64,000 nucleotides of DNA from the NCBI GenBank assembly GCA_038501625.1, contig JAZAYU010000731.1, positions 62,001 to 126,000 on the forward strand. The letters run 5' to 3'. Both the position numbers and the translations under genes were made by a program. The notes under the pieces are model-generated. The model was not told the origin of the DNA, ran no database searches, and worked only from the letters and a program-made list of their open reading frames with translations. This DNA comes from Corbicula japonica. Its lineage: Eukaryota > Mollusca > Bivalvia > Venerida > Cyrenidae. Of the stretch, positions 1-13,800 are shown piece after piece. Numbering within the stretch: the first letter of the stretch is position 1; every line of letters starts with the position of its first letter.

Positions 1-1826
1 ATATTGTGTTCATTTTTGTGAAATAATTTTAAATCCGACTAATCAAATAAAAAAGTTATGGACCGGACACAAATGCTGGATGTACGTACGGACGGATGGA
101 CGGACGGTCAACCCGGCGACAATATGCTTAGCCGAATTTCTTTGGTGAGCATAAAAATCATCATCTTCAGAAAAAGCATTTTATATAAGTCCATGATATA
201 TTATTTTAATCAAAGCGAATATGTTGTTGCATATCACTAAAATATCAAATATGTTTCGTAAGCCTAATCGTCGTCAAATAACTTCGTATTTAAACTAAGT
301 TTTGGGGAGTTGTTTAATAAAACTTATTTCAGTTTATCTGATCAGTTTGAAAGTAGTTTATTTGCCATGAATATGGTAAAAAGTTTGGGCACAATTACTT
401 TCAGTTAATGACTTTCCTTCTCTTTACAACATAACACATTAAATACAGGCTTATATCAAATACATCTACCTTTTACATTGCCGTGTTAGAGTTTCCCTAT
501 ATCAGCTGTTGAGTACCCTGCGGCAGATCTCAAAAAGGAGAAAAACAAGAAACAAAAAGGTATGTGTTGCATTGTTTTCCAATTTGTAAATAGTTTGGTA
601 TAGACAGGTATTTTCCCCAAATATTTACTCTTATTTCTACCAATAGCAGTGTCAAACAGAAACGCTGTTGTTGTTGTTGTTGTTGTTGTTTATTCCCAGT
701 TTATGGACCCTCCCGCCTCTGACCGAGGACATTATGATGTGGTCCGTAACAGAAACGCTGGTCCAAACGGAAGCGATTAATTACTGAGCCAACATTTCTT
801 TTCATCATACAATCCAAGTATACCTGTCTTGAAAGGTACGAGGGGTGTTAGGTAAATTCCCGGACTGGTATACTTGGATTGTATGACGGAAAGAAATTGG
901 ATACGAGAAAAAAATACTCTTTTGTTGCTAATCTGTTGTTGCTAATTTTGTCGCCATCTTCAGAACTGCCAAAGGGAACTCAGCGTTTGTTACAAGGCAT
1001 CCTATACACGGCAGTGATTTTTGAGCTTATAACAAGAATTTCAGTATTATTTATTAGATATTAAAATGATTTAAATGTTGTGCATTAACTGTTGCAATAT
1101 TTAGGTAATTAGCGTCTTCTTCCTTTTGGTCGGCTGGCTGGTTGGCTGATTTATTCTTTCACGTTTTATAATACGCATTATGTATAATTTGCAACTCGTT
1201 TTAAGCCTTTAATATTCTGTTGTACGGTTTTTCTGCATTTGACAAATTCATAGTTTATCTGATTAAATGCCGTCGAACGTTTAAAGGTGATACTATGGGC
1301 GCATCTCATAATGCAACATGTCTTTATATTAAACGTACGGTAGTTTTCTTGTTGTTTAACATTGACCTAATATAGCTGTATAGAGTGGCTGAAATCTGAG
1401 GCGATCTGTTTAAATACCTGTGGTATTCATACCGGTATAACCGAACAATAGACGTATTCTTTTATCCCAAAGCGTGTACATTCTGTTATTGGATTCTTTA
1501 ATGTGTCCGCCATACCGTAACGATCAACGTGTATGTTTACTTTTTCGTATAATTACTTTCGGGTAGCAGATTTTTTCTCTAATTTAGTTAAACACATGTG
1601 CAATAAATCTGTTTAAAACCACTTTGATCTTGATGCACTTTACTCACTGTGGCAATACATTATGGAAAAACAGTAAATCATTTATACAGTACCCGTAAAT
1701 TAAAAGAAAAACAGGGATTAACCGAAGAATCGCAGAGGATAATTTTACTGCTGTATAACAGGCGATATTTTGCCAGTGCGAAAAAGTGCGAGTGAACAAT
1801 AGAAGTCTGCTTGGTGAATATCAACC
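1..1826. other. Non-coding upstream region
   Basis: AT-rich sequence with no gene beyond the exon-like piece at 506-559. Positions 85-115 hold a GGAC/GGAT simple tail like those ending the bivalve-type tandem elements elsewhere in the window. A GTT microsatellite lies at 665-690. A 60 bp dispersed repeat at 690-745 recurs at about 24580-24640. No clear TATA box was seen before the SLC16-like start. Confidence 0.5.
506..559 (+). CDS. Exon-like segment, 18 codons, unassigned
   Basis: A 54 bp open segment lies between a good acceptor (CCCTATATCAG) and a good donor (GTATGT), phase 1 in and phase 1 out. It translates to a Lys-rich stretch (AVEYPAADLKKEKNKKQK). It could be an exon of a gene starting left of the window. 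I found no convincing partner exon, so this is weak. Confidence 0.25.
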
Positions 1827-4800
1827 ATGGACCCACGATACGGAGGTTATGGGTACTCCGTGAGAGATCCTGTTGCGGTTTACACTATAGAGGATCCTCG
1901 CCGTCCAGCGGAAAACAAATACTACAAACGCAGGGTTTGTTTTTTGACGTTGTTGTTTTTTCTTTCTTTCTGTTGAACGTCCATTTCGATTATTCATTAG
2001 CAGACATATAGTCACGAATTGCATGCTACTTAAGTGCTTCTGTACCCTATACCCTCCAGAATATTAATGAAAACAGCGCCCGCACACAGTACTAATGGAA
2101 CAGTATGACTATGCTTTTGTATAATTATTAATATCACGACGTATTGCTCGGTAATTGGAAGATCGTTGGTTCGATTCCAACACATTTTCACAAAGCTGCC
2201 ACACTGGGTTGTTAGCAGCTTAAATAACCAATGGGCCTTTCCTATGTGAAGGATTGTCTGTTATTATCGACCGTTAACTGTGCAACTTTCTAATGGTCAT
2301 TTGAAATGTAAACTGAAGGCGTCTATTGTAAAAGAGGGAGATGGACATTGTAAGTGGTATTGACACTGAAACTCAGGTAGAAGTATTGGTTCAGGCTTCA
2401 AAAGCACAAGTTCCGTAAGATGTCGGTGCAATTCGATTCATTCTTTTACTCATATATAGTTACTTAAAGCATTGATCGAGCGGATCATATATTATAAATA
2501 AATTATAGCATTGATCTGTGAGTTTAACTCGCAATTTATGACCAGCTATCAGTCCTGTAAGGCTGATCGATATTATTGGAATTTGTGTGAAATATTTATC
2601 GCATTAGGTCTGTATTTCATATGTACTAAATATAAGCAGCTTTTAATATTATTGAGGAACGCCTGTGCCCAAGATCATAAAACTTAATCTGGAGATCAGT
2701 CTCAAAAAAGACCAGACCAGATCTTAGAAAATGTCGTACATATACTCGAATATCATTGATAGATAAAAGGTTCGAAACTTTTTTATTGAAAGTCGTAATA
2801 TTATATTATGTTCAGTAAAGCGGTAAAATCTTCATGACACGCCGCCACTTCTTCAATTACTCAATGTTCTAATTTAAGATATTCACTTATTTTGAAATGT
2901 TACCTGTTTAGAATTCAAGTTTTTTTCATCTCTGTATAATGTGTATTGAATGTCCTCTAAATATAACTACCACTGCAGGTCATAATTTGCTTTAACTTGA
3001 GTTGAGAAGCGCTTACAGTATTCAATTTTAAGAACTATAGAATATTTAAGTCAGAACTGACATTCAATATCAATACATTTAATTTGTTTGAAAACCTATA
3101 CCAAACGATATGGTCTAAGATCTTGATCGTGCATTTCGTTAAAATAGACGTCATGTATCACTCTCACGGTGGTTAAGCTACTCGGACTTTTTTGGATCGA
3201 ATCTACAACCCCCGACTTTTTTGATTAAGAGAAGGACTCTTAATGATTTTTCAGCCAATATTTTGGAGAGTCGTGCTCCAAAAAATTCTTTACATCAATA
3301 ATTATTTGTTGTATGATTAATTTAGTTGCATGATGGAATGTCACAGTGGTCTGTTTATATAAAATGAGTGCCGTATTTGAGAAAATCGATACGTTTTTAT
3401 TAAAAGAGATAAACAAAAATCGCATTGTACCGGTACAATATATGAAGATGCTGAAAAGCATTGAAAAAGTTTGTTTTTAAGAAACCCTATGCACTCTTCA
3501 AAGAATATGTTGAAAATTATGCCTTACAAAATAGCACTAGCTATGATTTATAGAAATTAAAGTAAAGTCTATAATACAAATCGGTGAATTGACACCTTCT
3601 ATCTATGATTGAAGCCCCACTTGCTTTGCAGAGATCCACGAGTTAATCCTTAAGAATCATGACATGTATGAACAGCTTAAATGTGGAGATGCTAATTTTT
3701 CAAACTCACCCGAGATTTGTTTAAGTTTTCGTCTCCTTGTCCATTTTAAAAATCATTAAAAGTTCTTCTGTAGATCAAACATAGTGATCCAAAATAGTCC
3801 GAATAGCTTAACCACAGTGACTCTCTGTAAACGAGATATACGTGTTGAAAAGGTTTTAAGCAGCGCAAACAGCAAAATAAGTTGTAACTTCAAATAAGAA
3901 TTTGAACAGGGAAAAGCGTGTTGGTCAGATTTTAATATTACAGTAGAAATGTATTCATAAGTGGTTGTATTTATGTTGTTTTCATGCTCTTTCCTGACAA
4001 ACAGTGCTGTAACTACCAAGCTCACACTGTAACGAAAGTAAAAAAAGAACGTTTGCGTCAGAACTCTGCATGTGTAGAATATCTCACCCATACCTATACA
4101 CGGCAATTGCTCGTCAACATTATCTCGAGGCTTTTAAAAATCTAAATTAAAGATACTGATAGGAATTTGTGACATTCAAGAAACTCACCTTTCATTTCTA
4201 CTTTCGGTTTCAAGGTCAAAACATTTTTCTGTTTTTCTTAAAAATCTGGCATTCATATTCTTTGTCAGTTCAGTATCAACAAATGGTGTTTTCCGAGGCT
4301 GAAGTTGTGTTTGCATTCTCAATTTAGATGAAAACAATAGATGAAATTGAATTATTGCGCTCTTTCTTAATAAAAATTTTCTACGATAGCGGAGTAATTA
4401 ATTTCTCTTTGATAAATGTGCAAATAGGTCACAGCTTTTGACACAGAAGTAAGATAGAACAACAAGCTGTTATTAATATGTTGTAAACTAAAACAATGCA
4501 TCCTTTCCATTGTCATATGCAATATCAAATACCAAATATGAAATAACTGTTAGAAAATTTCAAAACGTTAAAATAGAGAAAGACAAAACGAGTTATACTC
4601 TTTTAAGGGCCGTCTTCAGTCGAGATGTCGTCGATGAAAAATATCAAAATCTCTCAAAACGACAGAGGAACCAGTAGCAGTAAATCTTTATAATATTTCA
4701 TTACATGGTATTTCATTTAAAATATTTCACAGTCGTTGGTTTCGTGATATTTGTATTCGAAACACAATCCGGGTTAAGAATAATGTTACATTTCATTATC

Positions 4801-7800
4801 ATACAAACGGAAAAGGTTTAAACCATTCCTGAATATTTGTATTCATTGTTCGTCGCTAGAAATGGTTTTGTTAAGAGGTGGTTTAATTCATGGCAGTGGT
4901 CTGGGGTGAGTCCGGCACACACCAATCATGTTCAGATTAAGCAAACAATCTGTCAGGGAAGAAAGCATGATCGATGGGGCACGCCACGGGAAAAGGTACT
5001 TTCGGTAATATTTGTTGACATTTTAGCTGTTACTATATTTGAAAGAACTTGAAATTAAAAGCTTACATTGTGAATTTTCTTATAGTAAAATAATGATTTT
5101 CTTTCACATTTTGACAATATTATTATACCGCGAAATGCAGTATAAATAATATCGCCTGCGCAACTTTATGACGTCATTTCACATCTCCAGTCTGAATGTA
5201 CATTTCCGTGACGCACCCCAGTTAAAGCTTTTGGTTGGAATAAACGCATTTTGAAAAAAAATCATCGTTAGATAAAAGTTATTAATACAGTTCGAAAATT
5301 AAGGGTTTAAAAGAAAGACTGACCCCTTGGGTAAGGTTAAAGGCGTATGACAAGTACACAAAACATTGATCAACAAGAAATATCTTTAAAAAAGATAAAC
5401 GGCGTTGACGGAAAAGATTTATTTATCACGGAAATAAATTCAACAACATAGTAACCATGTAGAACTGTTTAATATTTGGCATAATATGGCCTGGCAGTCG
5501 ACAATAATCATCAATGTTCAAGTTTGATCAAAGTTCAATGTTAAGTTAATCAAATGATAATCTAATAATAAATCAAATGTTAATCCAATAATTAATCAAT
5601 CAAATCAATAATCGATGAAATCAATAATCAATTATCATCAAACAAATGTCATTCAAATCAATTAGCAATCAAATCAATTATCGATTAAATGTCAATTAAA
5701 TCAAATACCAATCAAACGTCAATAAAATCAATAAAATAAATAATCAATCAATTGTTAATCAATCCAATTTTCATGGATTAAATGTCAAATTTTTTTTTGC
5801 ATTCATCATTATTGACTTGTAATCAACATGTCAATGTCGTAGGGACCAATTGTACAAACGGGAAGGAATTCATCTTATATCTGTTGGAGATTCCAAACAG
5901 TATATATGGAAATAAGTGCACAGACAAATTGTAATTTATCACTGAAGATAAGTTTAAATTTAAAGTTCATATTCTCAAAGTCTATTATTCACAGCATCAA
6001 ATATTCTGTCGACTGCCTGATGTGGTGTGGTGTTGACCGCCTGTCGTGATGGGGGTCTTAACACACATCAAGAACCGGAGAAACCAGATTGGCTTGATAC
6101 GGGTATCGCTGATTTTATGAATTGTCAATTTTCCATTAGCATGACGAAAAAGTCTATTATGCATAGCATATAACATTCTGCCGACTGCCTGACGTGGTGT
6201 GGTGTTGACCGCCTGTCGTGATGGGGGTCTTAACACATCAAGAACCGGAGAAACCAGATTGGCTTGATACGGGTGTCGCTGATTTTGTGAATTGTCACAT
6301 TTTCCACGAACACGACAAAAAGTCTCTTATGCAAATCATCAAATATTCTGCCGACTGTCTGACGTGGTGTGATGTCGACCGCCTGACATGATGGGGATCG
6401 TAACACAAAACTGGAACCGGAGAAACTAGATTGACTTGATACAGGAGACGCTGATTTTGTGAATCTGAAAAATACAGAAAAAAGGAGAACAGCCACGTTC
6501 ACTCAAAAAATGAATTTAAGGGTGGGTGGGTGGGTGCCATTTTCGTTCCTTTGCTGATGACGTCAAAGAATACGTCATCAAAAGATAACTCCAAATGTAA
6601 TTACTATATCATTCATCATTATTTACGTCCCTTTGTTAAAGCATCAATATTAATTTATTCCTTCTATAAATGGCATTATCGTCTATAGCCGATAATGCTT
6701 ATTAATATGATAGATTATAGATTTATACATGTATATAAGAAAGAAAGAAATACAGAGAGGCAGCAGACACAGTTTAGTTATTTATTTTACTTGTTATAGC
6801 TGTTGACGAACCCTCCCTGCCTTCTTAGTATGACCTAGAGATTAAGCGACTGAATCATGACAACTCATAAATTCATTGAAAGTGTCTTTCAAAAAAATGT
6901 TGAAGCTGTTGCAACAATATCATACAGTGATAACAAGTCGGTTAAAGAAGCAATGATCTACATTTATTCAGTTTCAATAAAATACCTCTTGTAGAGTTAG
7001 AACTCAAGATGAATAAATGTCCTTGAAATTTAATAAAAAATTAAAAATAAATACAAACAGCCTGTTACAAGAGTGAAATCTACCAACTTTTACGTAAATT
7101 AACTTTTAAAAAAAGTGTCCGTTCTGAGTATTGAACCCGGGGCTTCCGTTTTCGAGGCGAGATTGTTAGCCACTACACTACAATGAACTTGTATTTTATA
7201 CTTGAAATTAACAATCAGTATCAAAGGAACTAGAAAGGAACCAGTAAGAACTAGAAATATCTACACATCTCTTTCGTTTTACACTGTGTATTGTATGCAA
7301 GCGTTTACCTGACATCCAAGAATATTCCATATAAAATTGTATTTAAGCCATCAATATTGACTTAACTGGTTATTTAAATCGTAAATATGTTTTTTCTCCA
7401 ATACATCACCCACTAACAACCAATCGAAATAATCTATTTGATTTTTCCGCTGCATAATAATAAAAATCACACTAGATACCTCTCGACCCTGCTAGATGCC
7501 TCTCTGGTGTCAATAGCTACCAATCGGAATAGTTTATTTCATTTTCCCTCTGCATAATAAGAGAATACGAGTATTATTTACAACATTTCATTGGTCGAAA
7601 AACTAGGTCAAAAGTGAGCTTAGACAGCTAACGCCGAAAAAGGGGCATTAGTGGAAGGTAGCCTATGTTCGGAGTGGAATCATGGGACTTGTTGAAAGTA
7701 GGTTATCATGGGGAACATTTATCTTCAGTGTCATATCAATAATTAAAAGGATCTTAGCGATGTAAGACCAACTCCTTAAAGACTTTTAATGACAATTAAG

Positions 7801-10800
7801 TGAACATGGGGCAAAGCTGTGGAAGAACTAAACATATATTTTTGTGTTGTTTTTTTTCAAGCTGTGGATCAAGTGCATAAACACCTTACATTGAACGCGC
7901 GCACGCCGACACCGGGCCGAGTTGGTGATATCCATTTCTGTTTAAAATAGTCTGGTTACATATACTGAGCCAAAATGAAAACTTGACAAAAATAACATGG
8001 ACAATTCCTATTATATTAATAATGTCAGTGAATGCTTATATCTGGAGAAATTCGATCACCAATATGTTTATCTTGGAAGTTGTCGGTTCAGTATCTGTCG
8101 GTTTAAAAAAAAAATAAAAAATAAAAAATGTTATGTGGTTGTGGAAAATTAAGCGTTAGATTTTGTTCTTTCTTCAACTAAAAGGGAGGTAATTTGCAAA
8201 AACAGAGTAACTGTATCTTATTTCTTTGCACCAATAAACTTCAAAGATTGTGCTTTTCCTTCTGTAGATGCCATAATCTTTTTCTACATTTGACAGTTAA
8301 ATAATCTGTTTGAGACTTTTATGTTAAAAACTACCGATCTCATCATTATTTAGGAAAGATGAGATAATCTTGACCACTGTTAAAATATAATAAATTAATA
8401 ACCTCTCTTCGCTTTATCAAATGTCCAGATAAATGCAAATACCACATATAAAATCAATGATAAAATATAGCATCACTGAACAAATTTTCTTAATTTGAAT
8501 CAGATAGGTTTTCATTTTCGTTCGGTATATTAACTTTCGTTGTTAACGCTTTATCGGGTTAAATTTTTAATGTACATTTTTATAAGTTTATTGTACCTGA
8601 GCAGAGCACAATGGGTCCATCCAACTTGCTCTAAATATCTAACTTTTTCAAATGATATCTCTTTCATTTGTGAGGCATACCGTGAAGTTATCTTTAAAGG
8701 ATAAATCATGAAGTATAATTAAATATGTTTATTCAATTTTTGCTCTTCATTGTCCACAATACGCTAACAATAAATATATAACGAATATTTTATATTTAAT
8801 TGGACGGACATTTCTTCATCTTCGTAAAGTACGCAATGCTTTAAGTCATTGAGTTACATGCAGTATTAAATCGCTCTTTGTGGTGAATACTTTTGTATAT
8901 TTCGTTATAAGGAAGATCCACATTTTCTGCATTACTTTACCTCTCAAACTATTTTTAATCACGAAATAACGTCCCTCTCGGGGTAATCAATGATTAGTAT
9001 CCATCTACAATACATTGTTCTAAGCGTTTACATATTTTCCAGGTCAGTATTCGTTTAAGACAAGGCATGTGTTGGTATAGTTACCGCATTCACACATCAT
9101 AATCAGTGAAAGCCTCCATCCACAGTTTTTGTCTGTTCCAACTACCCTCGTTTTCGTCGGAAAGGGACCGGGTGTCAATAGACAATTAAGGTTTCGATTT
9201 GAAATTTAAGGACCGGTCTAGAAAACCCTTAACAAAATGGGGTTGTATTTGGACCCCTACGGTGGCATTCATAGGTATTTCAAAGAAGAAATGCATAACT
9301 GGGTTTAATGTGTACGGGATGCCTGTTTTAACAGTTGCATTATCAATGGTCCGCTTTTAACACATTTAAATTCTTATCTCAGAAAATAATCATAATGTCA
9401 ATAATTTAATATTTATATCGTCGCTTAAGATTGCTGAACTAAATATGTCTGTCACATTAAAAGCTGATTTTATCAGCATCGGTTTTGAAGCTAGAACTTT
9501 TTTGCGTAATAACACAAATATACTATTTCTAAATTTCGCCATTTATCGACAATGAATATAAATGAATCAAAAACGCAACATTCGGTATAATCGTAACAAT
9601 TTCACGTAAAACATATGAATAAGTTACCATGTACCATAGTTATATTTCACACAAGGCGCTTAAAACGACCACCGTGACTATCTTTCCAAATTTAGCCTTT
9701 AAGTCATGCAAGTTGCCTCCTCCCCCACCCCCACCCCTTCCGAATCGCATCTGAGTCTTTTCGGTAATTCTGTTCACACAATATATATTATGTGCATTGT
9801 ATTAATACTATAAGGCAATACGGGGAATCTTATATAACAAACAAATCTAAAACAAAGAGAATATTTATCTCACAAAAACAGATGTTATCAATTGTTGATT
9901 TTTTGCTTAAATTTCCTGTTAACGATGCATTAACAAAACATGTACATGTCATGTTTTACCTAGCTTTAGGATCGGCGATTTAGCCGTCAAATGTTAAGAA
10001 TGTTTTATTCAAAGGGCTTTGTGATAAATATTGTACTTGCTGATTCTTTTTGCGAAATTTTAAGTTCATTACACTTTGAAAACATATAGCAAATCCTCGT
10101 AAAATGAACAGATCTTTCTTGTATGTCGGTTCACTAAACGGGTTGTTTTTGTGCAGTGATGACGTTGTTTACCTTTTTTTGTTTTTGCCTGCAATAAACG
10201 CATGTGAGACATAAAGGTCTTGACAAGTATATTAAACAGATCTGTTCAAACTAGTTTGATGAGTGTATCTAAGAAAAGTAACTATATATACCGCATCGTT
10301 ACTAATTCCTGTGACAATATTTCTCACATAACCTTCATGATCCTGTATGATTCCTGTGACAATATTTCTCACCTATCCTTCATGAACCCTTATCAGTCCT
10401 GTGACAATATATTTCACCTATCCTTCATAATCTGGTATCATTCCTGTGAAAAATTTTCTCACCTATTCTTCATGATCCTGTATCATTCCTCTGACAATAT
10501 ATCTCACCTATCCTTCATGATCCTGTATGATTACTGTGACAATATTTCTCACCTATCCTTCATGATCCCGTATCAGTCCTGTGACAATATATTTCACCTA
10601 TCCTTCATAATCTGGTATCATTCCTGTGACAAATTTTCTCACCTATCTTTCATGATCCTGTAACATTCCTATGACAATATATCTCACCTATCCTTCGTGA
10701 TCCTGTATCATTCCTATAAAAATATATATCACCTATCTTTTATGATCCTGTAACATTCCTATGACAATATATCTCACCTATACTTCATGATCCTGTATCA

Positions 10801-13800
10801 TTCCTGTGACAATATATCTCACCTATCTTTCATGATCCTGTAACATTCCTATGACAATATATCTCACCTATCCTTCGTGATCTTGTATCATTTCTATGAC
10901 AATATATCTCACATATCCTTCGTGATCCTGTATCATTTCTATGACAATATATCTCATCTTTCTTTCGTGATCCAGTATAATTCCTATGACAATAATTATG
11001 CCCCCCTTCGAAGTAGCGGGGGTATATTGCTTTGCACATGTCGGTCGGTCGGTATGTCGGTCGGTATGTCGGTATGTCGGTCGGTATGTCGGTCGGTCCG
11101 TAGACCACATCTTGTCCGATCAATAACTAGACAACGCTTTGTGATACAGTCCTCATATTTGGTGTGGAGGTTGGTCATGACCAGTAGAAGACCCCTATTG
11201 ATTTTGGGGCCAGTAGGTCAAAGGTCAAGGTCACAGTGGCCTTGACCACAAAAACCTTGTCCGATCAATAACTAGACAACGCTTTGTGATACAGTCCTCA
11301 TATTTGGTGTGGAGGTTGGTCATGACCAGTAGAACACCCCTATTGATTTTGGGGTCAGTAGGTCAAAGGTCAAGGTCACAGTGGCCTTGACCACAAAAAC
11401 CTTGTCCGATCAATAACTAGACAACGCTTTGTGATACAGTCCTCATATTTGGTGTGGAGGTTGGTCATGACCAGTAGAAGACCCCTATTGATTTTGGGGT
11501 CAGTAGGTCAAAGGTCAAGGTCACAGTGGCCTTGACCACAAAAACCTTGTCCGATCAATAACTAGACAACGCTTTGTGATACAGTCCTCATATTTGGTGT
11601 GGAGGTTGGTCATGACCAGTAGAAGACCCCTATTGATTTTGGGGTCAGTAGGTCAAAGGTCAAGGTCACAGTGGCCTTGACCACAAAAACCTTGTCCGAT
11701 CAATAACTAGACAACGCTTTGTGAAACAGTCCTCATATTTGGTGTGGAGGTTGGTCATGACCAATAGAAGAACCCTATTGATTTTAGGATCAGTAGGTCA
11801 AAGGTCAAGGTCACAGTGGCCTTTGCATACAAAAACGTTGTCCGATCAATAACTAGACAACGCTTTGTGATACAGACCTCATATTTGGTGTGGAAGTTGG
11901 TCGTGACCAGTAGAAGACCCCTATTGGTTTTCGGGTCAGTAGGTCAAACGTCAAGGTCACGGTGGCCTTGACAACAAAAAACCTTGTTCGATCAATAACT
12001 AGACAACGTTTTTTTTATACAGTCCTAATATATGGTGTGGAGGTTGGTCATGACCAGTACAAGACCCCTATTGATTTTGTCATCATATTTGGTATGAATG
12101 TTGGTCATGACCAGTAGAAGACCCCTATTGATTTTGGGGTCAGTAGGTCAAAGGTCAATTACAATCAAATCCTTTGTGTTAGACTAGGTTAATCTACACG
12201 CGCTTATGTTTGTCGAGGTAAATGTAATCCTCTCATTGCATGACCTGGTTATTCATATATAGGAGTTCCACCGTCTTGTAAATTGCTTTCATGACTGGTA
12301 CCCTTCATTGCTAAAGCTTACAAAAGTCGCTAAATTTCCAAAAATTTAAATTCAATGCTAATAGATATCACTTGCACGTCAGGGGGGGGGGCATTTGTGT
12401 TAGACAAACACCTCTTGTTTATATTGCACCTATCCTTTATGATCCTGTATCATTCCTTTGCCAATTTTTCTTATCTTTCTTTCGTGATCCTGTATCATTC
12501 CTATGCCAATTTATCTCATCTTTCTTTCGTGATCCAGTATCATTCCTATGACAACAAGTAATATTGCACCTATCCTTTATGATCCTGTATCATTCCTATG
12601 ACAATTTTTCTCACCTATCTTTCATGATCCCGTATCATTCCTGTGACAATATATCTCACTTAGCCTTTATGATCCTGTATCATTCCTGTGACAATATAAC
12701 TCACCTATCCTTCATGATCCTGTATAATTCCTTTGACAATATAACTGACCTATCCTTCATGATATGTGATTCCTGTGAAAATAATTATATCTCACCTAGC
12801 CTTCATGATCCTGTATGATTCCTGTGACAAGGGAAGTGTAAAGAGCTGTGACAATATATCTCACCTACCCTTTATGATCCTGAATGATTCCTGTGACACT
12901 TTATCTCACCTATCCTTTATGTTCCTGTATGAATAGCGTTTTATTTTATTTTGCTTTATAAGGGCCGTCCTCAGTCATCATTGCACGTTCATTGATAAAA
13001 ATGTCAAATATTAAAATATTTCTAACGGCAAAATGCAGTTAAAAAACGTAGCTCATAATGTATCTTTCTTTTGTTTCATATGTTAAAAATCTTTAGAACA
13101 GTAAGAAAAAAACTGGATCTAAAAATTCCCTCATTTACAAAAGCTAAACAACACAAAACATAATTTTAAATGATGTGGCAGAGAATGGGGTCAGGAATGT
13201 TCTAAAAATTAACGGAACCAAGCATTTACAGGGTATCATCTTTTTTTTCAGGGAAGTGTAACGAGCAGCTCCAGCTGGACATCGGACGACAGACGTCGGA
13301 CAGTAGAGGACCCCCCTGATGGCGGAGCTTGGGCCTGGATCATTGTACTCGCCTGTGCAATATTACATATCTGTGACCAGGTCGTTTACTTCCTGTTATA
13401 CGATTCTATAGTTATTGGCAAATTCAGGTAAACTGTTGTTAAACCTATTTGAAACAGCCAGATTCAATGAGTTTTTTTTAGAAAGTTGGCATAATTTCAT
13501 TTCAAACACTAAACATTATGAATGGTTGCGTATATTTAAAATAGCACAGGGCTCAAAAAAGAAAACTTTACTCCTTCAATGCCTGTGCCTTACCCCATAC
13601 AGGATTGCGTGCCCTGAATAGTCACTCGTTTGAAAAGCACCCGACAGCTTATAAATTGTACATACCATGCAGATTATCTAAAAAAATAATGAATTGCAGC
13701 TGTGCGGATACAGGGCCCAAGATCATAAAACTAAATCAGGAGATCAGTCTCAAATCTCAAGTATTTGATTGGCTGAAATAGCGACTGGTCGCCATTTCAG

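Noticed and set aside
3756..4106. 116-codon minus-strand open frame
   Set aside because: AT-rich, aromatic-rich, no motif, no splice support, inside an intron of a plus-strand gene.
10220..10663. 147-codon plus-strand open frame with 15-residue repeats
   Set aside because: It is the 45 bp minisatellite read in one of its frames; the period is a multiple of 3, so a frame stays open without selection. It lies in an intron and has no splice context.
10830..11178. Overlapping minus-strand frames rich in Arg/Pro/Thr repeats
   Set aside because: Translations of the 45 bp array and the GGTC/GGTATGTC simple repeat.
11105..12160. CRISPR-like array
   Set aside because: Whole units repeat head to tail with no unique spacers, and the host is a eukaryote.
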